64,000 nucleotides of DNA from CBFHMJ01 sp965656875 (GTDB taxonomy: Bacteria; Pseudomonadota; Gammaproteobacteria; Enterobacterales; Alteromonadaceae): the NCBI GenBank assembly GCA_965656875.1, contig CBFHMJ010000009.1:62001-126000 (forward strand), written 5' to 3'. The notes under the pieces were generated by a model. The model worked only from the letters and a program-made list of their open reading frames with translations, did no database searches and was not told the DNA's origin. Both the position numbers and the translations under genes were made by a program. Position 1 is the stretch's first letter; each line of letters starts with the position of its first letter. Shown here piece by piece: positions 32,810-42,158 of this stretch.

Positions 32810-35800
32810 TCTTACCCAGCAGCATGCGGGCGGAGACTTTATGATCGTTATCTTTTGATTCATCAATATATTGCAATAACAGCGGTTTAAGGGCTTCCAG
32901 TTTTTTATTTCTTTCGTCCTTATTCGTGCTGTCGGTGCTGTGGTAAGCATTCAGCGCATGTGTGATCTTTCGTTTTATTTCGCTACGGAGTTGGAAAGCT
33001 CCATCTTTAAATTTAATGCGGGTATTCCACTCGTCAGAAGTCCAGATTGAATGGGGGCTGGTGTCGCTTTTGTATTGTTTCTCAAGAATTCGTACACCAT
33101 AACTTTCAGCAACATCCTTATGCTTTTCAGCAAGATAAACAATAAACTTACCGAGATATTTGACCTTTTCATCATAAGAGAGCTGAGATTTCAGGACGAT
33201 TTGATCGACAAAATCTCTGACTTCTTTTTTGCTACCATATTCCAGTGAATGTAATGGTGTGCCCGATTTCTGGTGATTATCAAACCAATCATTGATTGAT
33301 TCTTCTTCTTCCTGACCTGGTTTGTTCAGTGTTTCAAATTCTGCTTTGGTATTTTTCAGGTAAATGCCTCGTTCAGGATCAGAAGCAATATCGCCCTGTA
33401 GTTTGTAACTACCAAAGACCCATTCACCCAGAGTGATTTTCGCTAATCGTTTCTTAAAGACCAGTACTCGGGCGTCAACAGCACCTACCGCTGTTGCTTT
33501 CAGCTCACCGCCGAAATCATAGCGACCATTAACACCACGAATCGTGCTGGTGTCTTTATCTGCACCCCGTTTTTGCAGCAAATCGAAATCGAGTTTCGTG
33601 CTGCCATGCAATGAGCCACTAATGCCTGCTTCAAGCTTCCCAGACACTGACATTAACAGTGGCATACCGACGAATGCGCCAAGCCCGAGACTTAAGCCTG
33701 CTTCGGCTTTGCCTTGCATGTTTAATGATGCATTAAGCCATTGAGTGCCGTCTTTATCTTCTTCTTTCCGTTTAGCCAATGTACCGTGAACACCAGCGGA
33801 CAAACCAAAACCCCCTTTCATTTCAGCCTCAATACCAACCAATGGTAAAATCGGGGCCTGGAATGCAACCAGGGTGACATCTTGTTTATAAGCGAACTCA
33901 CCGCCCAACTTACCTTCGGTGCCGTCCCAACCGATATTGATGCCGAGAATCGTTGCTTCCAGTTCTTTCAGTCCATTGCCTTTGGCAAGCGAATACTCCG
34001 CACCTTTTTCTCGGGTAAATGAAAAATCATTGATGCCGACACCGAGTTTTATACGTTTAAGTGAAATCAGGTTTTTACTGATGCCAAGCCAGCCGTCCAG
34101 CACATCTTCGTCAACCTCTCCATTGTTGTCTTTGTCCAGTTTGGCGGGATCATCATCTTCTTCACCATAAATAAAGTCAGCGCTGACCGATTCACACGTC
34201 AGGCCATCACGGTCCAGGGCTGCATTGGTGAGACTAAGCAGGATTTTGCTTTTGGCGGTTGGTCGGGTGAGTAATATCAGCTCCTTAATTTCCCCCATGA
34301 GTTTGTCATCGATATAACTAACCATCACATGAGTGCTACCTTCGATTTTGCCGCCATTGGATTTCACGCCAAGGCGGGCACCTATCTCCATGTCTGGTGA
34401 TTTGTTATCAAAGATTGTGACTGCGCCATGAAGATCACTTAACATGAAGTGGTCATTCATGAATTTGTATTGTTTCTTGTCAGTCAAAGACAGGCGGGCT
34501 GATTTAAACGTTGCATCACTTCCTCCGGTAGCGAGTTGCAACCCAAATTCCCCTTCGACTCGGTGTCCATCCCATAATTCAGCACTGCCATCGGCGGTAA
34601 AATCGAGCGTTTTCTCTGATTTGTTGTAGCTGGCGGTGATTTTAGAGGCTTTGACTTTACCGCCTGCAACGTTGATACCTTCGGCCGCAAAATCGAATAT
34701 CTGTAATCCATCTTCGTCAAAGCTTAATCGTTCAGCCTTCAGTTTTGAGATTGTCATCACACCGAGATCGATATTCTCGATGGTATAAAGATTATTTACA
34801 TCAGCATAAAATCCCGGGCCTATTGGCAGATAAGCGTCTAAATCGGTGGTGTTCTGATGGCCAAGAATGCGTGTCACAATTTTTGTGTTCGCTTTTAAGC
34901 CAACACGGAGATGTTTGTCCGTTTTTGCTTTTCCTGGGCTGTGAAATTGTTCGAGGCTGGCATTAGTTGCTGCAATGGTTACAAAGCCCAGTGAGGCGGT
35001 TTCCTCTGGATTGAATTCCGGTTGTGAAAACGTGTATTTCTTCTGATCTTCCCAGTCCCGGGCGATATTGACGTCTTTCAGAAATTTATTAAGCCGGGTC
35101 CAGTGACTGGTAGCTACAGATGCGAGCCACTGTGCATATTCAACCGTTACAGTAGTGGCTTTAAGTGTCACCAGAACACCTTGTAATTCGTAGTAAACCA
35201 GCCATTCGGTGCGATCTGTTACTCCTTTTTCCTCTACGGCTGGGGTCGGGTCTTTGGTTTCTGAACCTGACGCTTTAGAGGCCACAAAAAGAGCGGCACG
35301 TCCCATGAGTTTTAATAGCTTGTATTGCAATGCGCCAACAAGATACAACGCGGCATCAATAATAGCGGGATTAATACTTTTCAGCTTATCAACCATAGAA
35401 ATCACGGTTTTAATGCGGCCAAAAAGCAGGTCAGCTTGTTTTGCTAAATCAAAATTCGCGACAAGGCCTTGCCAGATGTAGTTAATGGCGACAAAAAATG
35501 CGTCTTCCGCTGAAAAGTTTTCTTTGATGATGGACCAGGCGTAGTTAAGCGCAACATTGCCGACGTTATCCGATAGTGAAACCTTGCCGACACTCAGGGT
35601 TTTACCTTTAGCAGAAGCACCTGGCTCAGTCTCTTTATCCTTTTTATTTCGCTGTATAGCATGTGCAACGGAGGACAAACCACCGCCAGGATATGTCGAT
35701 TTAGCCTGCAATCCAGACATTGCCAATGTATTGCTGGCTGGTTTTACAACCGGGGCCAGTGTCTGATGCTTGAGTGTAGAGGGTTTATTATCGGTTGCAG

Positions 35801-35825
35801 TGGATGCCGTTTGCCCGTACATCAT
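32775..35825 (-). CDS. Large glycine-rich protein with injection-system-cargo-like leader
   Basis: 1016 residues, no signal peptide. The N-terminal ~65 residues are disordered and end in SVAHAIQRNKKDKE, like the leaders of proteins associated with extracellular contractile injection systems, often seen as VQRK/IQRS after a Pro/Ala-rich stretch. Residues ~80-190 are hydrophobic helices. Residues ~290-820 are beta-rich with many Gly, of the kind IEGSTHVMVSYIDD and GKLEAGISGSLHGS, including a region of GTL/GSF strand repeats. A calcium-loop-like DKDNNGEVDEDVL lies near residue 565. The last ~170 residues are helical and charged. No catalytic motif was recognised. AAGGAATGA precedes ATG. No injection-system structural gene is in the window. 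Confidence 0.55.
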   Translation of the reverse strand: MMYGQTASTATDNKPSTLKHQTLAPVVKPASNTLAMSGLQAKSTYPGGGLSSVAHAIQRNKKDKETEPGASAKGKTLSVGKVSLSDNVGNVALNYAWSIIKENFSAEDAFFVAINYIWQGLVANFDLAKQADLLFGRIKTVISMVDKLKSINPAIIDAALYLVGALQYKLLKLMGRAALFVASKASGSETKDPTPAVEEKGVTDRTEWLVYYELQGVLVTLKATTVTVEYAQWLASVATSHWTRLNKFLKDVNIARDWEDQKKYTFSQPEFNPEETASLGFVTIAATNASLEQFHSPGKAKTDKHLRVGLKANTKIVTRILGHQNTTDLDAYLPIGPGFYADVNNLYTIENIDLGVMTISKLKAERLSFDEDGLQIFDFAAEGINVAGGKVKASKITASYNKSEKTLDFTADGSAELWDGHRVEGEFGLQLATGGSDATFKSARLSLTDKKQYKFMNDHFMLSDLHGAVTIFDNKSPDMEIGARLGVKSNGGKIEGSTHVMVSYIDDKLMGEIKELILLTRPTAKSKILLSLTNAALDRDGLTCESVSADFIYGEEDDDPAKLDKDNNGEVDEDVLDGWLGISKNLISLKRIKLGVGINDFSFTREKGAEYSLAKGNGLKELEATILGINIGWDGTEGKLGGEFAYKQDVTLVAFQAPILPLVGIEAEMKGGFGLSAGVHGTLAKRKEEDKDGTQWLNASLNMQGKAEAGLSLGLGAFVGMPLLMSVSGKLEAGISGSLHGSTKLDFDLLQKRGADKDTSTIRGVNGRYDFGGELKATAVGAVDARVLVFKKRLAKITLGEWVFGSYKLQGDIASDPERGIYLKNTKAEFETLNKPGQEEEESINDWFDNHQKSGTPLHSLEYGSKKEVRDFVDQIVLKSQLSYDEKVKYLGKFIVYLAEKHKDVAESYGVRILEKQYKSDTSPHSIWTSDEWNTRIKFKDGAFQLRSEIKRKITHALNAYHSTDSTNKDERNKKLEALKPLLLQYIDESKDNDHKVSARMLLGKIKTQQTWMKLM

Positions 35826-36068
35826 TCATTCCTTAACAATTGAAACAGTTGAAAATGACTGCTGTAACAGGCTCCAGACGCTTTTATTTGACCAGGATTT
35901 GTTCAACAGAAAATCAGGTTTACAGAGGAATGACTACGAAGATTAAAATCTGTGAATATATAACCCACTGAATAGATTGATATTTATAGGTACACGTTTA
36001 TTTAAAATGCTTAATAATGCTCAAAATAACGATGCAAATACTGTAGTGAGAATTATAAAATGAGCAGT

Positions 36069-37199
36069 TCAACACATTGCAGATGTATTCAGGTATGCCA
36101 GTGCATCTTTCGCCTGAATTTGACCATAACTCAATGCAGTACCAGACGATTGATGATTCATGGTATTAGCGGTGTAAAGCAGGGCTTGTAGAATTTCATC
36201 GCCTGAACATTCATGATGATAACTCCAGACGAGTGCGGCGACGCCGGAGGCAAAAGCCGTCGCCATTGACGTACCATTGAGATCGCCAGATTCTTTCGAA
36301 AGATTTTTTGCATCCGAGACTGTTAATTTCCTATGCTCATCAACCACCCCAACCGATACAACAGATTCATAACCGGCAGGATAAAATGGCTGCGCGTTAC
36401 CGCGATGACCCGACGACGCGAATAGCAGTACACCGTTTTGCCGAGCCTGGTCCATCGCTTGTTGTTCTGCCTGACTGTTGTCACTACCCGCAATACTCAT
36501 ATTAATGACATGAGCACCAGCCGCCTGACAAGCATCTACGGCAGCAATCATGTCAGACCCCCAAATCGACCAGTAATTGGGATTATGAATTATTTTTACA
36601 TGATGCAGTTGCAACCGATTACCGATATTAATATCTGACACACCAATTTGATGTTCAATGGACGAGATAATCCCGGTAACTTGCGTACCATGCCCATATT
36701 CATCCTCTGACCAGACACCCGGTGACGACCGTTCTTCCATACTATCTATAACTTCACCGGTCATTTGTTGGACCTTCATCGAATCTTCATGATTCATGTC
36801 GAAGCCAGTATCGATAATACAAACTTTCCGGTTTCCACCCTGACCCTCTGATAATGGTATCGTCTGTATCTGAGCTTCATCATACGGTACATCATCTTCC
36901 TGAATATGGCGTATTGGATCTGGCTCAATGTAGGCTATTTCAGATCGTTGCCTGAGTTGGATCACTTCGTTGGTTGTTAATCTGGTAACAACCGCATTGA
37001 TAGAATTCAGTTGGCGGATCGGTGTGATTTGAGCATCAGATAAGACGGCAGGAATGGTCGATACGGAAGACTGGAATTTGACAATATAGCGGGCTTTATC
37101 GGTTTGTTTCACCGCCGCCAGATCAATACCACCAAACGCAAGTACAGTCATTGAACAACACACACATACTATACTTGCAACAACACTAGTCAGTTTCAT
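36069..37199 (-). CDS. Secreted subtilisin-like (S8) serine protease
   Basis: 376 residues with a signal peptide (MKLTSVVASIVCVCCSMTVLAFG), an inhibitor I9 propeptide (residues ~36-98, ARYIVKF ... IAYIEPDP), and a peptidase S8 domain. Catalytic Asp130 (CIIDTGFD), His170 (YGHGTQVTG) and Ser311 (NGTSMATAFASG) are present. In the segment that normally reads AAGNSG, the sequence is SSGHRG, so the oxyanion-hole Asn is replaced by His265. AGGAGGACACC precedes ATG. It is transcribed in the same direction as the large protein 240 bp downstream. Probably secreted and self-processing. Confidence 0.9.
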   Translation of the reverse strand: MKLTSVVASIVCVCCSMTVLAFGGIDLAAVKQTDKARYIVKFQSSVSTIPAVLSDAQITPIRQLNSINAVVTRLTTNEVIQLRQRSEIAYIEPDPIRHIQEDDVPYDEAQIQTIPLSEGQGGNRKVCIIDTGFDMNHEDSMKVQQMTGEVIDSMEERSSPGVWSEDEYGHGTQVTGIISSIEHQIGVSDINIGNRLQLHHVKIIHNPNYWSIWGSDMIAAVDACQAAGAHVINMSIAGSDNSQAEQQAMDQARQNGVLLFASSGHRGNAQPFYPAGYESVVSVGVVDEHRKLTVSDAKNLSKESGDLNGTSMATAFASGVAALVWSYHHECSGDEILQALLYTANTMNHQSSGTALSYGQIQAKDALAYLNTSAMC

Positions 37200-37412
37200 C
37201 AGGTGTCCTCCTCATTATGTAATCGCCGATAATTCATCACGCACAAAGATGGAGGCTAGAGTGTTATTCAGGTTGTCTCAAGTTCCTTAATTAGGTGAAA
37301 AACGATGTGTCGCTTAACGTCGTGTCAATGACGGGAATTGGGGAGGATTGGACTTTCAGATTCATTAGCAGACATTCAGTGAGGGGAAAAGCAAAGTATC
37401 AGAGCCAGGCCA

Positions 37413-37826
37413 TTAAACCTTTACCTTCCCCCGCAACGACTTAACGTTGCCACGTTTTGTTTTATTGTCCATGCGTTTACGTTGAGAACTACGGGTAGGT
37501 TTTGTGTCACGGCGACGTTTTTGCACAACCATGACTGCCTGAATCAATTGTTTGAGCCGTTCAAGCGCGTCTTCTTTATTCTGTTCCTGGGTACGAAATG
37601 ACTGAGCTTTGATAATAATCACACCATCCGAGCTGATGCGACTGTCAGACAGTTTGAGTAATCGTTCTTTATAAATGGCAGGAAGCGATGAACGCTTAAT
37701 ATCAAATCGAAGGTGAATCGCTGTTGCAACTTTATTGACTCGTTGCCCACCATTGCCCTGTGCCCTGATGGCATTGAGTTCAATTTCCCATTCAGCCAGT
37801 GTGACGGTGTTTGAAATGGTTAGCAT
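37413..37826 (-). CDS. arfB: ArfB, peptidyl-tRNA hydrolase for stalled ribosomes
   Basis: 137 residues, close to E. coli ArfB/YaeJ (140). The GGQ loop (GNGGQRVNK, residues 24-32) catalyses peptide release. The C-terminal tail is basic (KRRRDTKPTRSSQRKRMDNKTKRGNVKSLRGKV in pieces), entering the empty mRNA channel of a stalled ribosome. It is a monocistronic gene followed by a strong terminator, and is normally a core chromosomal gene, so the mobile element has probably ended by here. Confidence 0.92.
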   Translation of the reverse strand: MLTISNTVTLAEWEIELNAIRAQGNGGQRVNKVATAIHLRFDIKRSSLPAIYKERLLKLSDSRISSDGVIIIKAQSFRTQEQNKEDALERLKQLIQAVMVVQKRRRDTKPTRSSQRKRMDNKTKRGNVKSLRGKVKV

Positions 37827-37922
37827 GGTGGTGATTATTTCCTGAGCACTTACTTCTTTATCGATGCATACGATACGCGTTCATCTGGCTGTGGTCCACT
37901 CTCAGGCCTTTCGATCCCTATA

Positions 37923-37962
37923 AAAAACCACCTGGCGCGTTATTCACGAACAGGTGGTTTTT
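37923..37962. terminator. Bidirectional terminator
   Basis: AAAAACCACCTG and CAGGTGGTTTTT, a perfect 12-bp stem with a 16-base loop. It separates arfB from the end of the ABC exporter operon. Confidence 0.8.
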
Positions 37963-38000
37963 GTCTGGTCATATTTCAGTTAATTCGTGTCTACCGATGG

Positions 38001-39362
38001 TTATACCACGCGATTTAGTCGACGTTTCGCAAAGACAACCAGGGTCAGTAAGAGTAAACCTTGCAGCAGAATAATGATCAGATACTGCTGCCAGTAATCA
38101 TTCGCTGTCGGCTGGTGTGAAAACGTTGGCAGTTTCTTTAAGTTTTCTATGTTCCAGGGTTTCTTAAAGAAGAAGTGTGGATACCAGAATTGTCGTAACT
38201 GTTTGTCATGCCATTGCTCAACCTGGCGAACAAAATCCTGATAGGCCCAGGCATCCGAGTTCGCAATTCGCTGCAACAAAGACTGCATCATCAACGTCGG
38301 CGATAACAGATTAATACCATTAACCGATGCAGCCTGATTGATGGTTTCACGGTATGTGCCAGCCAGCTCAGTAACGCTATCGTCACTGGTATGTTGCATC
38401 GCGTAATACCATTTCCAGTCGAATTCAGGGCCAAGACGTTCTGTCGGGTTCCATTCAGGGTGCTTTTCCAGATAAGTATCTAATTCAGCCTGCATGTTTT
38501 TATCCCAGCTATCGTTCATGACCTGACGTTGCGTAAACAGCATTTCGATACCCGTATTGAGATTCTTACTGTCGAGGTTTGCCATAAAATTCAGTGACGG
38601 CAGAACAATCGTGAAAACCGCCCAGACAGATAAATACATCAGGATATTCTGAGTTGCTGTTTTACCCGCAGCAATAATCAGATAACTGATAAAGAACCAG
38701 AATGTTTGATATAAGAGCAACGCGCCCATCACAATCAAAAATGTGCCGTCAAACGTCAGTGGAACCAGTATGAAAGCAGCTAACAAGGTCAGCAGGTTAA
38801 CGACTGCAAAAATGACAAAACGAGGCATGAGCCGCTGAACGATATAGGCGTTCTTGCTCTCAACAAATGAACCTACCAGCCCCAGACGACCTGACACCTT
38901 ATCTTCTGCTAACAGCGTAATCGTCATCAAACCAACCAGCATCGGCATGATGTACAGCCACAGGAAGGTCATATCAAACCATCCCAGTTTCAAGTGTTCC
39001 AGATTAGACAGCGGTGTTGCATGAATTTGCCCCTGAACCGCCAGCATGCGGACGCGCATTTGTAACAGATGCTCACGGGTCTCACCGGAAAACAACACCG
39101 ACCAGGGCGACGGCTCAAAACTGGCAGGCGCTTTTAAACCATAGGCCAGTGAACCAGGCGATTTAGTTGCCTGTGTCGTTTGCACCTCTTCCAGATGTTG
39201 TTCGAACAACATGCGCTGCAATGCACTGCTTTCCTGTAAATGATCAAACCACAAACTGCCGTTCACAATCGCGATTATGCTAAGCAATAAATAACCAAGC
39301 AGAGGAAGCACCGCGCCACGTTTTCGCAGCATCATTTTAGCTTCAAGACCAAACACGTTCAT
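38001..39362 (-). CDS. ABC transporter permease with large periplasmic loop (DUF3526 type)
   Basis: 453 residues. An N-terminal membrane helix (VLPLLGYLLLSIIAIVNG), a periplasmic region of ~115 residues, a group of membrane helices near residues 150-270 (MLVGLMTITLLAEDKVSGRLGLVGSF ...), a second periplasmic region, and a final helix near 430. This is the ABC-2 permease layout with DUF3526-like insert. ATG at 39362 forms an ATGA overlap with the previous gene and has GGAGGAAAG upstream. It is probably one half of an exporter with the next gene; substrate unknown. Confidence 0.8.
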   Translation of the reverse strand: MNVFGLEAKMMLRKRGAVLPLLGYLLLSIIAIVNGSLWFDHLQESSALQRMLFEQHLEEVQTTQATKSPGSLAYGLKAPASFEPSPWSVLFSGETREHLLQMRVRMLAVQGQIHATPLSNLEHLKLGWFDMTFLWLYIMPMLVGLMTITLLAEDKVSGRLGLVGSFVESKNAYIVQRLMPRFVIFAVVNLLTLLAAFILVPLTFDGTFLIVMGALLLYQTFWFFISYLIIAAGKTATQNILMYLSVWAVFTIVLPSLNFMANLDSKNLNTGIEMLFTQRQVMNDSWDKNMQAELDTYLEKHPEWNPTERLGPEFDWKWYYAMQHTSDDSVTELAGTYRETINQAASVNGINLLSPTLMMQSLLQRIANSDAWAYQDFVRQVEQWHDKQLRQFWYPHFFFKKPWNIENLKKLPTFSHQPTANDYWQQYLIIILLQGLLLLTLVVFAKRRLNRVV

Positions 39363-40777
39363 ATCGCTTTCCTCCGGCAAACAAACATCACAAACAATCC
39401 GGTCAATAAGATCCAGAACGTCGAAATAGCAAACAGAGACGTGTGTTGCTGTGTAGTGTCATCAAATGACTGAGGTTGATAGCTAAACTTAGGCGCGTTG
39501 GCCCACAGCTCACTGCCCAGACGATGATCATCATCGCCATCCAGATCCACTTCATTGGCGTGTAATCCATTAAGATACTGAATTAAATCAAAGCGGTATT
39601 GCTCAGCAGCTTGTTCAAAATGTTGTTGTGCCAAGGAGTCGTTTCCGCTCAGTGCCTGCGTTAAACGCATCATCAGTAACGTTGGCGACAACACACTCAG
39701 TTGATCATGAATATCCTGATGCTGACTGAACGACGCCAGCAATGTTTTGTAGTGGCGTTGGTAAACTTCAGATGTAAGGCGCTCACCTTCCGAAATAACA
39801 ATACCATTCCAGTTAATAGGCAGTTCTTCGATGGTTTTCACCCCGTATTTATCCAGCGTTTTCTGTTTTAACTCAGCATAATAAGGGTCATTTGGATTGT
39901 GGGAGTCGCCAATTTTTTTAACGTCCTGTTCCACTTTATGTTGGAATGATACCAGGCTGGTGTGCGTGGTCGCTGTTTCGGCAATCACTGGCGCAAGCTT
40001 TGGAATCGCCAGTGTAGTTACCATCCACACCGCCAATAAAGACAACAGCGATGATTCATTGTTTCGTGCCAGTGCAGAAATACCCACACCAAAGAACACC
40101 CAAATAACACTGTAAACAAAGTAAACCAACAACATTCCCGCTAACGCCGCGCCGGAGAAATCACTAAATGTTTGGTCCGCCGACGCCAGTAAAAGCAATG
40201 TCAGTAGCCCAATAAAGCCAACGACCAGGGCTGAAATAACGACATAAACCAGCGCTCGCCCAAACAACATCGCACCAACTGAAACGCCCATTGTTGTTAG
40301 CCAGTTAGCGCGATTATGTTCACGTTCATCACTAATGCTGGCATAAGTCAGGGCAATCAATACCAGCGGCCAGAGCACAAACATAATGGTACTGACTGAC
40401 GGATAACCGAATTTGAGCTGGCCCGGACTATAACTTGAACCACTGACCGCCGGTGTATTTTGCTTATGTGCTTCTAAAAATAAGAAGTTACCGGTGTAAG
40501 GAGAAACTCCCGGATCTAACACACTTAAAATAGAAGATTGACGGAACACCAGATGCCCATAGTGTGCGACCCGGTGAGGATGTCGGTCTGGTTGATTCTC
40601 CCAGGCGTGATTGCTGGTTTGCTGCCAGTGCTGCTGACTATCACGGTAAGTGTTGATGTGTTGCCAGTACACCAGCACCGACAACCCTAACATCGTTATC
40701 ATAAATGCGATCAGCATCACACTGATCTTCCGCCGTTTCAGGCGAATAATTTCTTGTTCAAATTCAATGCGTAACAT
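39359..40777 (-). CDS. ABC transporter permease, paralogue of its neighbour
   Basis: 472 residues with the same design: N-terminal helix (ISVMLIAFMITMLGLSVLVYW), periplasmic loop, helices near residues 130-270 (TIMFVLWPLVLIALTYASISDEREHNRANWL ...), a second loop including DDDHRLGSELWANAPKFSYQPQSFDD, and a final helix (STFWILLTGLFVMFVC). The two permeases share the motif SPTLMM(Q/R)L and the (E/D)REHNRAN / EDKVSGRLGL region. They likely form a heterodimer with the ATPase encoded upstream. Confidence 0.8.
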   Translation of the reverse strand: MLRIEFEQEIIRLKRRKISVMLIAFMITMLGLSVLVYWQHINTYRDSQQHWQQTSNHAWENQPDRHPHRVAHYGHLVFRQSSILSVLDPGVSPYTGNFLFLEAHKQNTPAVSGSSYSPGQLKFGYPSVSTIMFVLWPLVLIALTYASISDEREHNRANWLTTMGVSVGAMLFGRALVYVVISALVVGFIGLLTLLLLASADQTFSDFSGAALAGMLLVYFVYSVIWVFFGVGISALARNNESSLLSLLAVWMVTTLAIPKLAPVIAETATTHTSLVSFQHKVEQDVKKIGDSHNPNDPYYAELKQKTLDKYGVKTIEELPINWNGIVISEGERLTSEVYQRHYKTLLASFSQHQDIHDQLSVLSPTLLMMRLTQALSGNDSLAQQHFEQAAEQYRFDLIQYLNGLHANEVDLDGDDDHRLGSELWANAPKFSYQPQSFDDTTQQHTSLFAISTFWILLTGLFVMFVCRRKAI

Positions 40778-40838
40778 AATTAATACACAATCATTTATTG
40801 AAAAGTTTATTGTTAGCTGAACTCAGAAAAGTTCAGGC

Positions 40839-40919
40839 TTCGGTGAATCGGACCCAGCCCTTAATGCGTTAAAAACGTAAACAGAGCGAGTGTGCTTTCA
40901 GAAAAACCGATTCACCGAA
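40839..40919 (-). repeat. 13-bp inverted repeat between ABC ATPase and permease genes
   Basis: TTCGGTGAATCGG (40839-40851) and its perfect complement CCGATTCACCGAA (40907-40919) enclose 55 bases in the 189-bp gap between permease start and ATPase stop. In a polycistronic mRNA it would form a long-loop hairpin that could uncouple ATPase from permease expression, or it may be a terminal-repeat relic of a small mobile element. Confidence 0.6.
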
Positions 40920-40966
40920 ATTCGTATGCAACACCAAACCGTATTGCGTTATTCAGCTTCTATCGA

Positions 40967-41695
40967 TTAAGCAATCGCTTTGAAGTAATGCTGTTCCAGG
41001 GATTCCAGCGTCGTTTGTGATTTCTGCAACAGAGACTGGAGTTTACCGCCACTCAATACACCAATCTGGCTGGCCAGTTGCCAGGCGCAATGCAAGTCGT
41101 GCGTAATCATCACAATCACTGCATTTTCGTCTTTGAATTGATTGACCAGGTTGATAAATTCGCCGGTTGCGTATGGGTCAAGACCACTGGTAGGTTCGTC
41201 AAGAAGGATAAGTTTGGCGCGTTTCAGTTTAGCCAGCGCCAGGGCTGTTTTCTGACGCATGCCTTTGGAATAACTACGACTGGGACGAATTGCTGCTTCA
41301 TCAGTGATACCCAGCTCGTTCAGTTGTTTAAGAATTTCCTGTTCAGCGAATTGTTTTCCTGCTAACTGACTGAAATATTGAATATTTTCGATACCACTTA
41401 GTTCAGGATACAAGCTGACATTTTCAGGGAGATAAAACAGGTGATCACGGACTTGATTGCGATCTGACCACAGATTCAGTTCCCCGAATTTAGCTTCACC
41501 ATCATCGGCCTGCTCAAGGCCCAGCAACATATTGAAGGTTGTTGTTTTACCTGCACCATTTGGTCCGAGGATCACAAAAGCTTCGCCTGCGCCAACAGAA
41601 AAACTTAGATTATTAACGGCTTGTTTAGCGCCGAATGACTTACTGATCCCTGTGACATGAAGTTCCCGATGAGAAGAAGGAGTGGAAGTGCTCAT
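40967..41695 (-). CDS. ABC transporter ATP-binding protein
   Basis: 242 residues. Walker A GPNGAGKTT, Q-loop region near LYLPENVSLYP, signature YSKGMRQKTALA, Walker B LILLDEPTSGLDP, H-loop MITHD. The family energises export by ABC-2 permeases. It is encoded first in the operon, followed by two permease genes after a 189-bp gap with an inverted repeat. Membrane-stress, bacteriocin or drug export are possible substrates; the sequence does not tell. Confidence 0.92.
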   Translation of the reverse strand: MSTSTPSSHRELHVTGISKSFGAKQAVNNLSFSVGAGEAFVILGPNGAGKTTTFNMLLGLEQADDGEAKFGELNLWSDRNQVRDHLFYLPENVSLYPELSGIENIQYFSQLAGKQFAEQEILKQLNELGITDEAAIRPSRSYSKGMRQKTALALAKLKRAKLILLDEPTSGLDPYATGEFINLVNQFKDENAVIVMITHDLHCAWQLASQIGVLSGGKLQSLLQKSQTTLESLEQHYFKAIA

Positions 41696-42158
41696 AGCCC
41701 GCCCTGTGTACTTATTATTGATTTATGGTGAAACGTTATAACATAACATTCTTAAAAAATTTCACTACAAAAGCAACATGGCAGCGTGTGTAGAATGATG
41801 GCTAACTCTATACAAAACAACAAGAAATCGGGAAATGGGATTTCCAGGTAATTTAATGAGTCCAGAATGAAGAGTGTTGAAAACAGGGAAATTAACTATT
41901 GCAATTCAACTAATTACAGTAATCTCTAATTCAAATTATTGAATTTTAATTAAACATATTTGAGCCATTGAATCAGCAAGTACTCAAATAAGGTACTGCG
42001 ACAATATGTCGCAGGATAAATATCAGATAACGACTACGCCATCATTATCGACATGCCTCAATATGTGGAATGAGCAAATCCTTGTTAACCATTACCCGCA
42101 AAGTAATCACCAACTCGTCCTGTATCAATCCAGGCGGTCTACATGATGTGGACATACA
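41696..42158. other. Intergenic region of about 460 bp
   Basis: AT-rich, lying between the end of the methyltransferase gene and the ABC operon start. Presumed promoter of the ABC operon. A perfect hairpin CTGCGACA, ATA, TGTCGCAG lies at 41996-42014. No other gene or known RNA is visible. Confidence 0.4.
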
